From NCBI GenBank assembly GCA_910577055.1, contig CAJTKX010000001.1:248001-312000 (forward strand): a stretch of DNA of 64,000 bases, given 5' to 3'. Each line of letters starts with the position of its first letter. The first letter of the stretch is position 1. A program made the position numbers and the translations under genes. Below the pieces are notes generated by a model that was not told the origin of the DNA, made no database searches, and saw only the letters and a list, made by a program, of their open reading frames with translations. Below are positions 48,776-56,499 of the stretch, one piece after another. Source of the DNA: an uncultured Christensenella sp. Its GTDB lineage: Bacteria > Bacillota > Clostridia > Christensenellales > Borkfalkiaceae.

Positions 48776-48988
48776 TTAAGCGACTAAAATTTTTGAGGCA
48801 AGATTTTTGTCAAGGCACAACCTACCCTCTTTTACGATAACGATTACGTTGCCGCCCGTGGAGGATATAAGCGTTATTGTGCTGCCGACCGTAATGCCAA
48901 GCTCTTGAAGGTGCTTTTTGGTTTTTTCTTCCGCACCGATTTTTCTAACCACCAATTCTTGATTGGAGGGCGCGATTGCTATGGGCAT
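48776..48988 (-). CDS. FeoA-domain protein 1
   Basis: 70 residues from the ATG at 48988 (AAGGAG upstream); the longer frame starts before the promoter's -10. KIGAEEKTKKHLQELGITVG, then STITLISSTGGNVIVIVKEG are FeoA features. First gene of the feoA-feoA-feoB-Cys-rich cluster. Some Clostridia carry two FeoA copies in this arrangement. Confidence 0.92.
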   Translation of the reverse strand: MPIAIAPSNQELVVRKIGAEEKTKKHLQELGITVGSTITLISSTGGNVIVIVKEGRLCLDKNLASKILVA

Positions 48989-49013
48989 CTGTTTTCTCCT
49001 TTTAACTGTATAT

Positions 49014-49063
49014 ATTATATTATTAAAAATTCCTAATGTCAACAAAAAAGTAACCAAAGTTTA
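49014..49063 (-). promoter_or_regulatory. Promoter and candidate operator of the feo cluster
   Basis: TTGACA (49037-49042), 17-bp spacer, TATAAT (49014-49019) on the minus strand. Just upstream lies AACCAAAGTT (49052-49061), the exact inverse of the core found before the second feoA. Confidence 0.8.
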
Positions 49064-49081
49064 TTTTTTTTATAAAAAATT

Positions 49082-49111
49082 TTCCCCGACGGTGAAAAAC
49101 CCGTTGGGGAA
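49082..49111 (-). terminator. Terminator of the two-component system
   Basis: 11-bp stem TTCCCCAACGG/CCGTCGGGGAA (G-U pairs) followed by AAAATTTTTT on the minus strand. Confidence 0.75.
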
Positions 49112-49118
49112 TGATTGT

Positions 49119-50546
49119 TTATACTTCTATTTCGGCGGGGACGCAAGGGAAATCGACCCAAAATAATGAGCCCATTTCGATTTTGCTTTCGACGCCGAAG
49201 TCAAAGGAGTGATTTTCCAAAATCGCCTTGACGATATTAAGACCCAAGCCCGTGCCTTTGACGGGACGGTTGTGGCTTTCCTTTACACGGTAAAATCTAT
49301 TCCAAATTTCCGCTAAATCTTCCTTGGATATGCCCTTGCCCGTGTCCTTGACGGAAAAACGAACGCGCTTGCCGTCCATACTCGATTTCAAACTTATATA
49401 GACAGTCTTGTCATCTCCCGTGTAGTTCGCCGCGTTGCCCAAAAGGTTGTATATAACTTGGCTTATCTTCTCCTCGTCGGCGCGGGTGTAAAGGTTTGGC
49501 TCGATATCGAGCATAAAGCTGTAACCTTGCGTTTCTTGCAAGTAACCGAATTTGTTTATTATACCGTATACAAGCTCGGTCAAATTGAAAACTTTTAATT
49601 TCAACTCCGACATATTGGCTTGCAGTTTGGAAACGCTTAATACGTCGTTGACAAGCCCCGTAAGCCTATCCGCCTCGTCAATGATTACTTGTAGGTGCTT
49701 TTCGCGCTTTTCGGGGTTGTCGCCCGAAATTTCCTTTATCATTGACGCATAAGCCTTTATCATCGTTAGCGGCGTTTTTAAGTCGTGCGTGACGTTTGCA
49801 AGAATTTCGTGCTGGAAATCCTCGGTTTTTTTGACTTCGTCGCGGACGTAGTTTAACGTGTCCGAAAGCTGAGCCATTTCTTTATAGTCGGCGTTGGTGA
49901 ACTTTATATTATAGTTGCCTTCCGCAAGCAAAACCGCCGTATCGGACATACTTTTCATACCCGAGGACAACTTATGCGAAAATATAAACGACAGCAGTAC
50001 CGCTGCGGCAAATACTCCGCAACCGATTATTAAAAGATACAATTGCAAATTCAAAACGGTATCCCGCACGATTGAAACCGAATAGGTGACGAAAAGATAA
50101 TGCGGTCTGCCGGCGTACTCCGTCTTTGACGCGTACTTGACAGCTTCGCCCGAACGGTAAGTTACGCTGTATCCCACCTCTTCCCTACCGACGCGCAAAA
50201 GAAGCTCGTCAAGCACGCTTTGAATATCACTGTAATTGTCCGGCGCGACGGGTTCGCCCTCGGAAGTGAAAAGAAAGATATTTATTCCGTCAAGGCGGTT
50301 GCGATTTATGCTTTCTTCAATCATAGCCTCGCTTGCGCCCGATTGCAAGCTTGCCTCGAATTCTTTTCCTATCAAAGAAATTTTATCGCGGGCTTGGTTT
50401 TCAAGCGTTTGCGAAACGATAATGAAAAAGCCGAGCTCTACCAAAAAAATCATAAGAAAAGCCAGCACGCAGAAATGCCCTATCATAGTGCGGTTTATGC
50501 TTTTGGGCTTTTTTAGTTTTTTGCACCTCTTCGTTTCAGACTTCAA
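49119..50546 (-). CDS. Membrane sensor histidine kinase (HAMP-HisKA-HATPase)
   Basis: 475 residues. Two membrane helices (about 22-47 and 168-192) enclose an extracytoplasmic sensor region. A HAMP linker follows, then HisKA with EILANVTHDLKTPLTMIKAY (phospho-His), N box QVIYNLLGNAANYT, G1 VKDTGKGIS and G2 GTGLGLNIVKAIL. The open frame begins with a TTG that overlaps the response-regulator stop by 11 bp; an ATG at 50486 is an alternative. Signal unknown; pairs with the adjacent OmpR-type regulator. Confidence 0.92.
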   Translation of the reverse strand: MKSETKRCKKLKKPKSINRTMIGHFCVLAFLMIFLVELGFFIIVSQTLENQARDKISLIGKEFEASLQSGASEAMIEESINRNRLDGINIFLFTSEGEPVAPDNYSDIQSVLDELLLRVGREEVGYSVTYRSGEAVKYASKTEYAGRPHYLFVTYSVSIVRDTVLNLQLYLLIIGCGVFAAAVLLSFIFSHKLSSGMKSMSDTAVLLAEGNYNIKFTNADYKEMAQLSDTLNYVRDEVKKTEDFQHEILANVTHDLKTPLTMIKAYASMIKEISGDNPEKREKHLQVIIDEADRLTGLVNDVLSVSKLQANMSELKLKVFNLTELVYGIINKFGYLQETQGYSFMLDIEPNLYTRADEEKISQVIYNLLGNAANYTGDDKTVYISLKSSMDGKRVRFSVKDTGKGISKEDLAEIWNRFYRVKESHNRPVKGTGLGLNIVKAILENHSFDFGVESKIEMGSLFWVDFPCVPAEIEV

Positions 50547-51198
50547 ATTTGTATCCCAAGCCCCTCAAAGTTACGATAAATTTTCTGTACTGTTTAAGGT
50601 TGGAGCGCAGCATCTTTATATGAGTATCCACCGTTCTGTCGTCGCCGTAAAAATCAAAGCCCCATACGTCCATTAAAAGCTTTTCACGCGTTAAAGCAAT
50701 GCCCTTATTTTTTACGAAGTAGAAAAGAATTTCGTACTCCTTGGGCGTAAGCTCAGCCTTTTCGCCGTCTACAAGCACGTTGCGCCCGACCATATCGATA
50801 GTTAGCCCTTCGAAAGTGACTACGTCGGTATTATTATCTTGCGAGCCGCGCTTTAATACGGCGTGGATTCGTGCCATAACCTCTTTAGGTGAGAAAGGTT
50901 TCGTCACATAGTCGTCTACGCCTATTTCGAAACCGAAAAGCTTGTCGTATTCTTCTCCGCGCGCCGAAAGCATAATGACGGGAATATTTTTTATCTTTTT
51001 TATCTCCTTAACGGCTGAAAACCCGTCAAGGCGAGGCATCATTACGTCCATTAAAATAATGTCGAAATCGTTGTCACGGCAAAGCTTGACGGCTTGCATG
51101 CCGTCCGCAGCTTCATACGCCGTGCCGCCCTCGAACTCTACATATTCTTTAAGCACGCCCCGTATCATCTCTTCGTCGTCAACTATAAGAACTTTCAT
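50536..51198 (-). CDS. OmpR-family response regulator
   Basis: 220 residues from the ATG at 51198 (GAGGTG upstream). Receiver domain: MKVLIVDDEEMIRGVL (acidic pair), phospho-Asp in DIILMDVMMPRLDG, Thr/Lys in VTKPFSPKEVMARI. C-terminal winged helix: LTPKEYEILFYFVKNKG, DDRTVDTHIKMLRSNL, TLRGLGYKFEV. Partner of the histidine kinase downstream. Target genes unknown. Confidence 0.96.
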   Translation of the reverse strand: MKVLIVDDEEMIRGVLKEYVEFEGGTAYEAADGMQAVKLCRDNDFDIILMDVMMPRLDGFSAVKEIKKIKNIPVIMLSARGEEYDKLFGFEIGVDDYVTKPFSPKEVMARIHAVLKRGSQDNNTDVVTFEGLTIDMVGRNVLVDGEKAELTPKEYEILFYFVKNKGIALTREKLLMDVWGFDFYGDDRTVDTHIKMLRSNLKQYRKFIVTLRGLGYKFEV

Positions 51199-51341
51199 AA
51201 AACACCTCAAAAAAAATCCCGATGCCTAACCAAAAAGCGCGGTTTTTGGTTGCGCCGTTAATTTTAGTAATTAAAATACACTTAAATTATAAACCGAGTT
51301 AATCAAATCTAATTAATATAATAATGAAATATGCGTGAAAT

Positions 51342-51683
51342 TTACAGCGCCTTTATAAAAAACATCTCCATAGGCTGCGATAAAGGCGTGTCTTCGAGAA
51401 TAAGACTGCCGCACTCCTTATACCCCGTTTTGCGGTAAAAATGCTGAGCTTCCTCATCGACGCGCGTAGATAAAAGTATCGCCTTGTTGCCCAAACTTTT
51501 CATTTCTTCTTCGAAAAGGCGCAACGCGTTTTTGCCTATCCCCTTGCGCCTATATTCCGGCATAAGCCAAAGGTGGCTTAAATATGGCATTCCGTCCCAA
51601 AATTCTTTGTATTCTATTTCACCGACCTCAGTGCCGTCCGTAAGTATTTTATAGCCCTTTTTTATACGCTTCAATTCTGTCAT
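51342..51683 (-). CDS. GNAT-family N-acetyltransferase (113 aa)
   Basis: Short GNAT domain: YLSHLWLMPEYRRKGIGKNA contains the acetyl-CoA loop R-R-K-G-I-G-K, and EEAQHFYRKTGYKECG the final strand. Substrate unknown. A TTGACT-N17-TAGACT promoter (51690-51718) ends 6 nt before the ATG, and there is no clear Shine-Dalgarno. Stands alone, divergent from the radical SAM gene. Confidence 0.88.
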   Translation of the reverse strand: MTELKRIKKGYKILTDGTEVGEIEYKEFWDGMPYLSHLWLMPEYRRKGIGKNALRLFEEEMKSLGNKAILLSTRVDEEAQHFYRKTGYKECGSLILEDTPLSQPMEMFFIKAL

Positions 51684-51732
51684 AGCCTAAGTCTATCACA
51701 AAAAAAATTTTTAGTCAATTATCGAAAAAACA

Positions 51733-51782
51733 TTGACAAACGCGCCTACGGGTGGTATTATCTGTATACAAACATATGTTTG
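51733..51782 (+). promoter_or_regulatory. Promoter and LexA-like palindrome of the rSAM/UDG-like repair pair
   Basis: TTGACA (51733-51738), 17-bp spacer, TATTAT (51756-51761), then the palindrome CAAACATATGTTTG at 51769-51782 over the start of transcription. It resembles the Firmicute SOS box (CGAACATATGTTCG) with the outer G/C pair changed to A/T. Confidence 0.7.
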
Positions 51783-51821
51783 CTTACGGGTAAAAGCAAC
51801 GTTGTTTTAAGGAAATTGAGT

Positions 51822-53081
51822 ATGATTGACGCAGAAAGACTTGAAATTTTAACCGAAAGCGCAAAATATGACGTTTCCTGTTCGTCCTCCGGCTCTAAAC
51901 GGGTAAATACTGTCGAAGGACTCGGTAACGCTTCCGTCAGCGGGATATGCCACTCCTTTACCCCTGACGGAAGATGTATATCGCTACTTAAAATTTTGAT
52001 GAGCAACGATTGCATTTACGATTGCGAATACTGTCCAAACCGCCGCAGTGCGGAAGTAAGGCGGGCGACCGTTACGCCAACGGAAATTTGCGAGCTTGTA
52101 ATCGGGTTTTACAGACGAAATTATATCGAGGGGCTGTTCCTTTCCTCCGCCGTATTCGGCACGCCCGACAGAACTATGGAACTGCTTATAAAGACGGTGG
52201 AATTACTGCGCGGAGAGTATCGCTTCAACGGGTATATACATTTAAAAGGCATACCGCACGCAGACGATTTACTTATAATGAAGGCAGCAAAGCTTGTGGA
52301 CCGAATGAGCTTTAACGTGGAGCTGCCGAGCGAAAAATCGCTTAAATTGCTTGCGCCGCAAAAGACGAAGCAAAGCTTGCTTTTACCTATGAAGAGTTTG
52401 CAAAACGCGATAACTTACGATAAGCTGAACAAGGTGCGTCGGCGGGACGCGGTTATCCCCGCGGGGCAAACCACGCAGATGATTATAGGCGCCTCGCCCG
52501 AAACGGACGGGCAAATTTTAAAGCTTACCGAGGCGCTGTACCGCAATATGGGACTTAGACGAGTGTACTACTCTTCTTACATTCCCGTGGTACAAAGCAG
52601 TCTGTTGCCCTCGGTGGGCGCGGGGCTTTTGCGGGAGCACAGACTATATCAAGCCGATTGGCTTATAAGGTTTTACGGCTTTGACGTGAACGAAATCGTG
52701 GACGAAGGCGAGAACCTCTCGCGGGAATACGACCCGAAGTGCGCTTGGGCGCTTAGAAATATGCATCTTTTCCCCGTGGAAGTGAACACCGCGCCCCTTA
52801 CCACCCTTTTGCGCGTGCCCGGGATTGGCGCAAAAAGCGCATACCGAATTACAGAGGCGCGCAAATATGGGAAAATAGATTTCGAAAGCCTTGCGAAGAT
52901 GCGCGTTGTATTAAAACGGGCAAGACATTTTATAACTTGCAAGGGCAAGTTTTACGGCGCGGAAAACGTCGCACAAGTAAAAAACTGCTTACTTTTAGAG
53001 GGTAAAAACGAAGTCACGGAGCAACTTTCGATGTTTTCCGAGAAGTCTGTCGCACTATCCGCGTTGACGGGTGAGGTATGA
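51822..53081 (+). CDS. Putative DNA modification/repair radical SAM protein (TIGR03916-like)
   Basis: 419 residues from the ATG at 51822 (AAGGA upstream); an in-frame TTG at 51780 sits inside the operator. The start MIDAERLEILTESAKYDVSC, then SSSGSKR, the cluster motif CIYDCEYCPNR (CX3CX2C) and the C-terminal helix-hairpin-helix VPGIGAKSAYRITEARKYG match the family that is always linked to a UDG-like partner. The presumed role is repair or modification of DNA bases; the substrate is unknown. It overlaps the next gene by 4 bp. Confidence 0.9.
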   Translation: MIDAERLEILTESAKYDVSCSSSGSKRVNTVEGLGNASVSGICHSFTPDGRCISLLKILMSNDCIYDCEYCPNRRSAEVRRATVTPTEICELVIGFYRRNYIEGLFLSSAVFGTPDRTMELLIKTVELLRGEYRFNGYIHLKGIPHADDLLIMKAAKLVDRMSFNVELPSEKSLKLLAPQKTKQSLLLPMKSLQNAITYDKLNKVRRRDAVIPAGQTTQMIIGASPETDGQILKLTEALYRNMGLRRVYYSSYIPVVQSSLLPSVGAGLLREHRLYQADWLIRFYGFDVNEIVDEGENLSREYDPKCAWALRNMHLFPVEVNTAPLTTLLRVPGIGAKSAYRITEARKYGKIDFESLAKMRVVLKRARHFITCKGKFYGAENVAQVKNCLLLEGKNEVTEQLSMFSEKSVALSALTGEV

Positions 53082-53803
53082 AAATTTTCATTTGCGACGG
53101 CGCGCCCGAAAGCTTTTTTACGGCGGTATTCGAAGCTTACAAGCAAACCGATTGCGTGATAACCTCGGACGGCAATATACAGCTTTCGTTGAACTGCGAA
53201 ACAGAGCGCGTGCAACGCGACAGCGAAAAGTGCGAACGCGTGCGGCGGGGGCTGAATAGGTACGACGACGGCGCAGAAGAAGATATTTTAAAAGCGCTGA
53301 GAAGTTGCAACGCGCAAAAAGAGCAAATTTGTTTTAAGTATATTAAAAGGATATTCGAGTACAAAAAGCGCGTTAGAACGGCTTATAATTTGCCCGAAGT
53401 GGTTGATTTAAGTAATATTTTATATCAGATTACCGAAGAAACGCATAGGTTTACGGGTTTTTTAAGGTTTAAAGAAACTGCGGACGGAACGTATTACGCG
53501 CCCTACTCTCCCGATAACGATATTACTGAGTTGCTTATGCCGCACTTTGCAGAAAGGCTGAATATGCCGTTTATAATTCACGATATAAAGCGGAAAATTG
53601 CGGGAATTTACAACGGGCAGTGTTGGATTACGGCTAACGTTGGCGAGGCGGAAATTTGTCTTTCCGATAGCGAAAAAGCGTTTGAAAGGCTTTGGAAAAA
53701 GTATTACAAGGCGGTGAATATCGAAAGCCGCCCGCACGAAAAACAGATGAAAGGCAGCATGCCGGTAAGGTATTGGAAATTTCTGCCCGAAAAAAACGAT
53801 TAA
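53078..53803 (+). CDS. TIGR03915/DUF4130 DNA repair protein, UDG-like partner
   Basis: 241 residues. FICDGAPESFFTAVFEAYKQ at the start, then VHRFTGFLRF-like ETHRFTGFLRFKETADGTYY, and the C-terminal RPHEKQMKGSMPVRYWKFLPE are typical of the protein that accompanies the radical SAM enzyme. It is related to uracil-DNA glycosylase domains in fused homologues. Translationally coupled (ATGA overlap). Confidence 0.9.
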   Translation: MKIFICDGAPESFFTAVFEAYKQTDCVITSDGNIQLSLNCETERVQRDSEKCERVRRGLNRYDDGAEEDILKALRSCNAQKEQICFKYIKRIFEYKKRVRTAYNLPEVVDLSNILYQITEETHRFTGFLRFKETADGTYYAPYSPDNDITELLMPHFAERLNMPFIIHDIKRKIAGIYNGQCWITANVGEAEICLSDSEKAFERLWKKYYKAVNIESRPHEKQMKGSMPVRYWKFLPEKND

Positions 53804-53834
53804 AAAAGCCTTGCGTTTGCAAGGCTTTTAATCT
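53804..53834. terminator. Terminator of the DNA repair pair
   Basis: Stem AAAAGCCTTGC/GCAAGGCTTTT with a 4-nt loop, then TAATCTTTTT, directly after the stop. Confidence 0.9.
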
Positions 53835-54037
53835 TTTTGCCATTCGACAAGCTCGTCCAAAGTGACGTCGAAAATGTCTGCAAGCTTGCACAGCGTGTAA
53901 ATATCCGGCGTGCTGTAACCCCTTTCTTAGTTGGAGATAAGACTTTTTTTACCATTCAGCATGGACGCAAGTTCTGTCTGAGTCATATTCGACTGTTTTC
54001 GATAAAATTTTATATTTTCCGCTATTTTTGTCTTCAT
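53828..54037 (-). pseudogene. XRE regulator interrupted by an in-frame UAA
   Basis: Translating from the ATG at 54037 gives MKTKIAENIKFYRKQSNMTQ, then TELASMLNGKKSLISN, a TAA at 53927-53929, then ERGYSTPDIYTLCKLADIFD and VTLDELVEWQKD. The family pattern is S-N-Y-E-R-G, so one base change of a Tyr codon (TAT or TAC to TAA) explains the stop. Both halves would otherwise form one intact 69-aa Xre domain. Confidence 0.9.
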
Positions 54038-54138
54038 TTTACTTTACATTTGTGAGAGTGCGCCCGTATACCAATAACTTTTTATTTAAGCTAACCGAAT
54101 TTTTAAGCAATTTAGTTTCATGTATAAGGCGTTTTGCT

Positions 54139-54387
54139 ATGGCGGTTTTGATTCCAGTAATTATAGCAATGTTTGTGTTTTTTATTTTAACATTAACCGC
54201 TTGCAACGACCCGAGCGCCAAAGATTCTTTAGAAGAATTAGTAAAAATAACCGCAATAGTTTATTTGGGCGGACTTTTTGCTCCCTTGGGAATTTTGGCT
54301 TTCCTCGGGTTTATATTCAGACTTGTTTTCGGTATCGACAAAAAATTGATAAGCGACTTGGAGAAAAACGGATATACGGACGACTAA
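54139..54387 (+). CDS. Small membrane protein of unknown function (82 aa)
   Basis: From the ATG at 54139 (AAGG upstream) the product has two hydrophobic helices (AVLIPVIIAMFVFFILTLTA and IVYLGGLFAPLGILAFLGFI) and a charged C-terminus (DKKLISDLEKNG). The frame is open from 54028. Divergent from the XRE pseudogene, which may once have controlled it. Not recognised. Confidence 0.5.
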   Translation: MAVLIPVIIAMFVFFILTLTACNDPSAKDSLEELVKITAIVYLGGLFAPLGILAFLGFIFRLVFGIDKKLISDLEKNGYTDD

Positions 54388-54410
54388 TAAAATTTTATTA
54401 ACTTTGGGAA

Positions 54411-54442
54411 AAAAGCGCCGCGGCGAATTGCCGCGGCGCTTG
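54411..54442. terminator. Bidirectional terminator between the membrane protein gene and the Mrp gene
   Basis: 12-bp GC-rich stem AAGCGCCGCGGC/GCCGCGGCGCTT. Confidence 0.85.
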
Positions 54443-54448
54443 CTTTTG

Positions 54449-55288
54449 TTAATTCAGCTTTATTTTTTTGAGTATTTTGCCTAGGAAGTCAGTTAAAGGG
54501 TTTTCCTCTACCTCTTCGATTTTTCCGCTATCGGCGGCAACCGTCAAATCACGGTCGATAGGAAGTTTTGCAACGTTGGGTATGCCGTACTCCATTGCAA
54601 TCGCGTCGACTTTGCTGTCACCGAATACGGGAATTTTTTTGCCGCAGTCGGGGCACTTAATATAGCTCATATTCTCGACTATGCCGAGAATGGGAATATT
54701 CATCATCTGCGCCATATTAACTGCTTTTTGCACTATCATTCCGACCAAGTCTTGAGGGGTGGTTACCACCACTATTCCGTCAATGGGGATACTTTGGAAA
54801 ACGGTCAACGGCACGTCGCCCGTACCGGGGGGCATATCGATAAACATAATGTCTACGCCCGTCCAAATTACATCCGTCCAAAATTGCAAAACCGTGCCGG
54901 AAATAAGCGAACCGCGCCAAACGACCGGCTCCGCCTCGTTTTCAAGTAAAACGTTCATTGACATTATTTGCACGCCGCTTTCTGTTACGACGGGCAAAAT
55001 GCCGTTATCCGAACCCTTTGCGCGCTTGTCCGTACCGAACATACGGGGAATAGACGGACCCGTAATATCTGCGTCCATAACCGCGGTAACTTTTCCGCTT
55101 AGCTGTGCCGCTGCCGCAAGGAGTGCGCACGTCATTGACTTGCCTACTCCGCCTTTACCGCTTACGACGGCAATGACCTTTTTGATATCGCTCATTTGGT
55201 GCGGCTTTTTGATAAGACTTTCTTTCTTGCGCGAAGAGCAGCTTCCCTCGCCGCAAGACGAACAGTCGTGATTACAATTGCTTGCCAT
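54449..55288 (-). CDS. Mrp/NBP35-family ATPase (ApbC), Fe-S carrier
   Basis: 279 residues. N-terminal Cys-rich stretch (CNHDCSSCGEGSCSS), deviant Walker A VVSGKGGVGKSMTCALL, MDADITGPSIPRMFG, DMPPGTGDVPLTVFQSI and the C-terminal cluster-binding CPDCGKK (about residue 205). Binds and transfers iron-sulphur clusters. Shine-Dalgarno is weak. Confidence 0.95.
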   Translation of the reverse strand: MASNCNHDCSSCGEGSCSSRKKESLIKKPHQMSDIKKVIAVVSGKGGVGKSMTCALLAAAAQLSGKVTAVMDADITGPSIPRMFGTDKRAKGSDNGILPVVTESGVQIMSMNVLLENEAEPVVWRGSLISGTVLQFWTDVIWTGVDIMFIDMPPGTGDVPLTVFQSIPIDGIVVVTTPQDLVGMIVQKAVNMAQMMNIPILGIVENMSYIKCPDCGKKIPVFGDSKVDAIAMEYGIPNVAKLPIDRDLTVAADSGKIEEVEENPLTDFLGKILKKIKLN

Positions 55289-55374
55289 AATTTTACACCT
55301 TTAAATATTTTCTTCATTTTAAAGTATTGGCAAAAAATTGTCAAGCTAATACCCGTTTAAGACGGGTGAATTAG

Positions 55375-55403
55375 TTGCAAAAAAAATAAATATCTGTTAA
55401 AAT
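55375..55403 (+). promoter_or_regulatory. ffs: Promoter of the SRP RNA gene
   Basis: TTGCAA (55375-55380), 17-bp spacer, TAAAAT (55398-55403); the start of transcription fits the predicted 5' end near 55411. A palindrome ACCCGTTTAAGACGGGT lies just upstream. Confidence 0.75.
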
Positions 55404-55409
55404 ATTTCC

Positions 55410-55680
55410 ACTGTGCTAAGTGGGGAGTTTGCGGTGCCCTGTACCTGCAATCCGCAATAGCAGGACCGAATGTCTTTCTCGACGCAATAAGTGGAAAGCT
55501 GCGCTTTGTAAGGGGTGTTGATACCAAGGTCTTATGCAACCGACAACTGCGAACCGTGTCAGGATAGGGATATAGCAGCACTAAACAGTCCCGTCGGTGT
55601 GCCATAAGGTAGCTTTGGAGGAGCTACCTGCACTGTTTACGTTTCGGCTTATTACGGCAAAAAAGACTGCACAGCTTATT
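55410..55680 (+). ncRNA. ffs: Signal recognition particle RNA, large bacterial type
   Basis: The Alu-domain segment GTGCTAAGTGGGGAG, then GCGGTGCCCTGTACCTGCAA, then TCCGCAATAGCAGG is nearly identical to Bacillus-type scRNA. The universal domain IV is GTGTCAGGATAGGGATATAG followed by CAGCAC, with the symmetric loop intact and a GGGA tetraloop rather than the usual GGAA. The 5' CTGTGC pairs with GCACAG near 55670. Forms SRP with Ffh for cotranslational targeting. Ends approximate. Confidence 0.93.
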
Positions 55681-55730
55681 TTTGTTTACAAAAAATACCG
55701 TGTATTACGTTGTATTTTTTAGGGATAAGA

Positions 55731-55760
55731 AAGCAAGGAAAGACAACCTTGCTTTTTTAT
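55731..55760 (+). terminator. Terminator downstream of SRP RNA
   Basis: Stem AAGCAAGG/CCTTGCTT then TTTTATT. The -35 box of the GNAT promoter (TTGCTT at 55749-55754) lies within it; -10 TATAAT is at 55772-55777. Confidence 0.7.
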
Positions 55761-55817
55761 TATGGGATTGCTATAATAAAATAACGATAAACAGTAATTT
55801 AATAGGGAGCATTCAAA

Positions 55818-56348
55818 ATGCTAATAGAGAAGCCACTTATTTCTTCAAGAATAACTGTACGGAATTATCAAAAAAAAGATCTGCCATATCTTACTGAAAT
55901 GTGGTTTGACAAAGTGAATGGCAAATATATGAGCGACCCGACAGTGGAATATGTTGATAGCGATTTCCAAAAAGCACTTGATGGTCTTGAAAATAATCCC
56001 GACGGATATTATTTAACAGTTGTGCTAAACGGTTCTAATGAGATAATAGGTTCTGCTTGCATTTTCCCTAACGAAAAAAAGGAAATATTTGATATAGGAT
56101 ATTGTATTCATAAGAACTATTGGAGAAAAAGATTTGGTTCAGAACTGTTGACGTTAATCGTTACTTGGATACGCAACAATGGTGGCATTGAAATAACTGC
56201 GGAAGTTGCACAAGATAATATTGCATCAAATAGATTACTTACAAATAATGGCTTTAAGATAAAAAAGAAATCGCAATTCAAAAAATATAAAATGAATATT
56301 AGTTTTGATAGTTACATTTATACTTTCAGTTGTGCATATCCAACCTAA
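55818..56348 (+). CDS. GNAT-family N-acetyltransferase (176 aa)
   Basis: RimJ/RimL-like GNAT. ISSRITVRNYQKKDLPYLTE at the N-terminus, then GYCIHKNYWRKRFGSELLTL with the acetyl-CoA loop and NIASNRLLTNNGFKI at the end. AT-rich, with its own promoter and Shine-Dalgarno GGGAG. The leader is similar to that of the orphan gene at 41546, as is the tail after the stop (ATAAATTTCAATTTA). Possibly an acquired cassette. Confidence 0.9.
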   Translation: MLIEKPLISSRITVRNYQKKDLPYLTEMWFDKVNGKYMSDPTVEYVDSDFQKALDGLENNPDGYYLTVVLNGSNEIIGSACIFPNEKKEIFDIGYCIHKNYWRKRFGSELLTLIVTWIRNNGGIEITAEVAQDNIASNRLLTNNGFKIKKKSQFKKYKMNISFDSYIYTFSCAYPT

Positions 56349-56386
56349 TATAAATTTCAATTTATCACACTGACAAATAGAAAATA

Positions 56387-56424
56387 TAGCCCGCTATCTT
56401 CGCAAGCTAAGATAGCGGGCTATT
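56387..56424. terminator. Terminator of the GNAT gene
   Basis: 15-bp perfect stem ATAGCCCGCTATCTT with complement. Confidence 0.9.
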
Positions 56425-56499
56425 TGTTCGTCCACAAATGAAAATTCCCTATTGAGCACACACTTTGGTGCAGTATTTCTCCTTTGCCTTCGCCATTTA

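Noticed and set aside
51780..51821. TTG start for the radical SAM gene at 51780
   Set aside because: It lies within the palindrome at the start of transcription; the ATG at 51822 has AAGGA and fits the family.
53828..54037. Stop codon recoding (UAA read as Tyr) to rescue the XRE gene
   Set aside because: The tRNA-Tyr in this window has a normal GUA anticodon and all other genes use UAA as stop, so a simple nonsense mutation is more likely.
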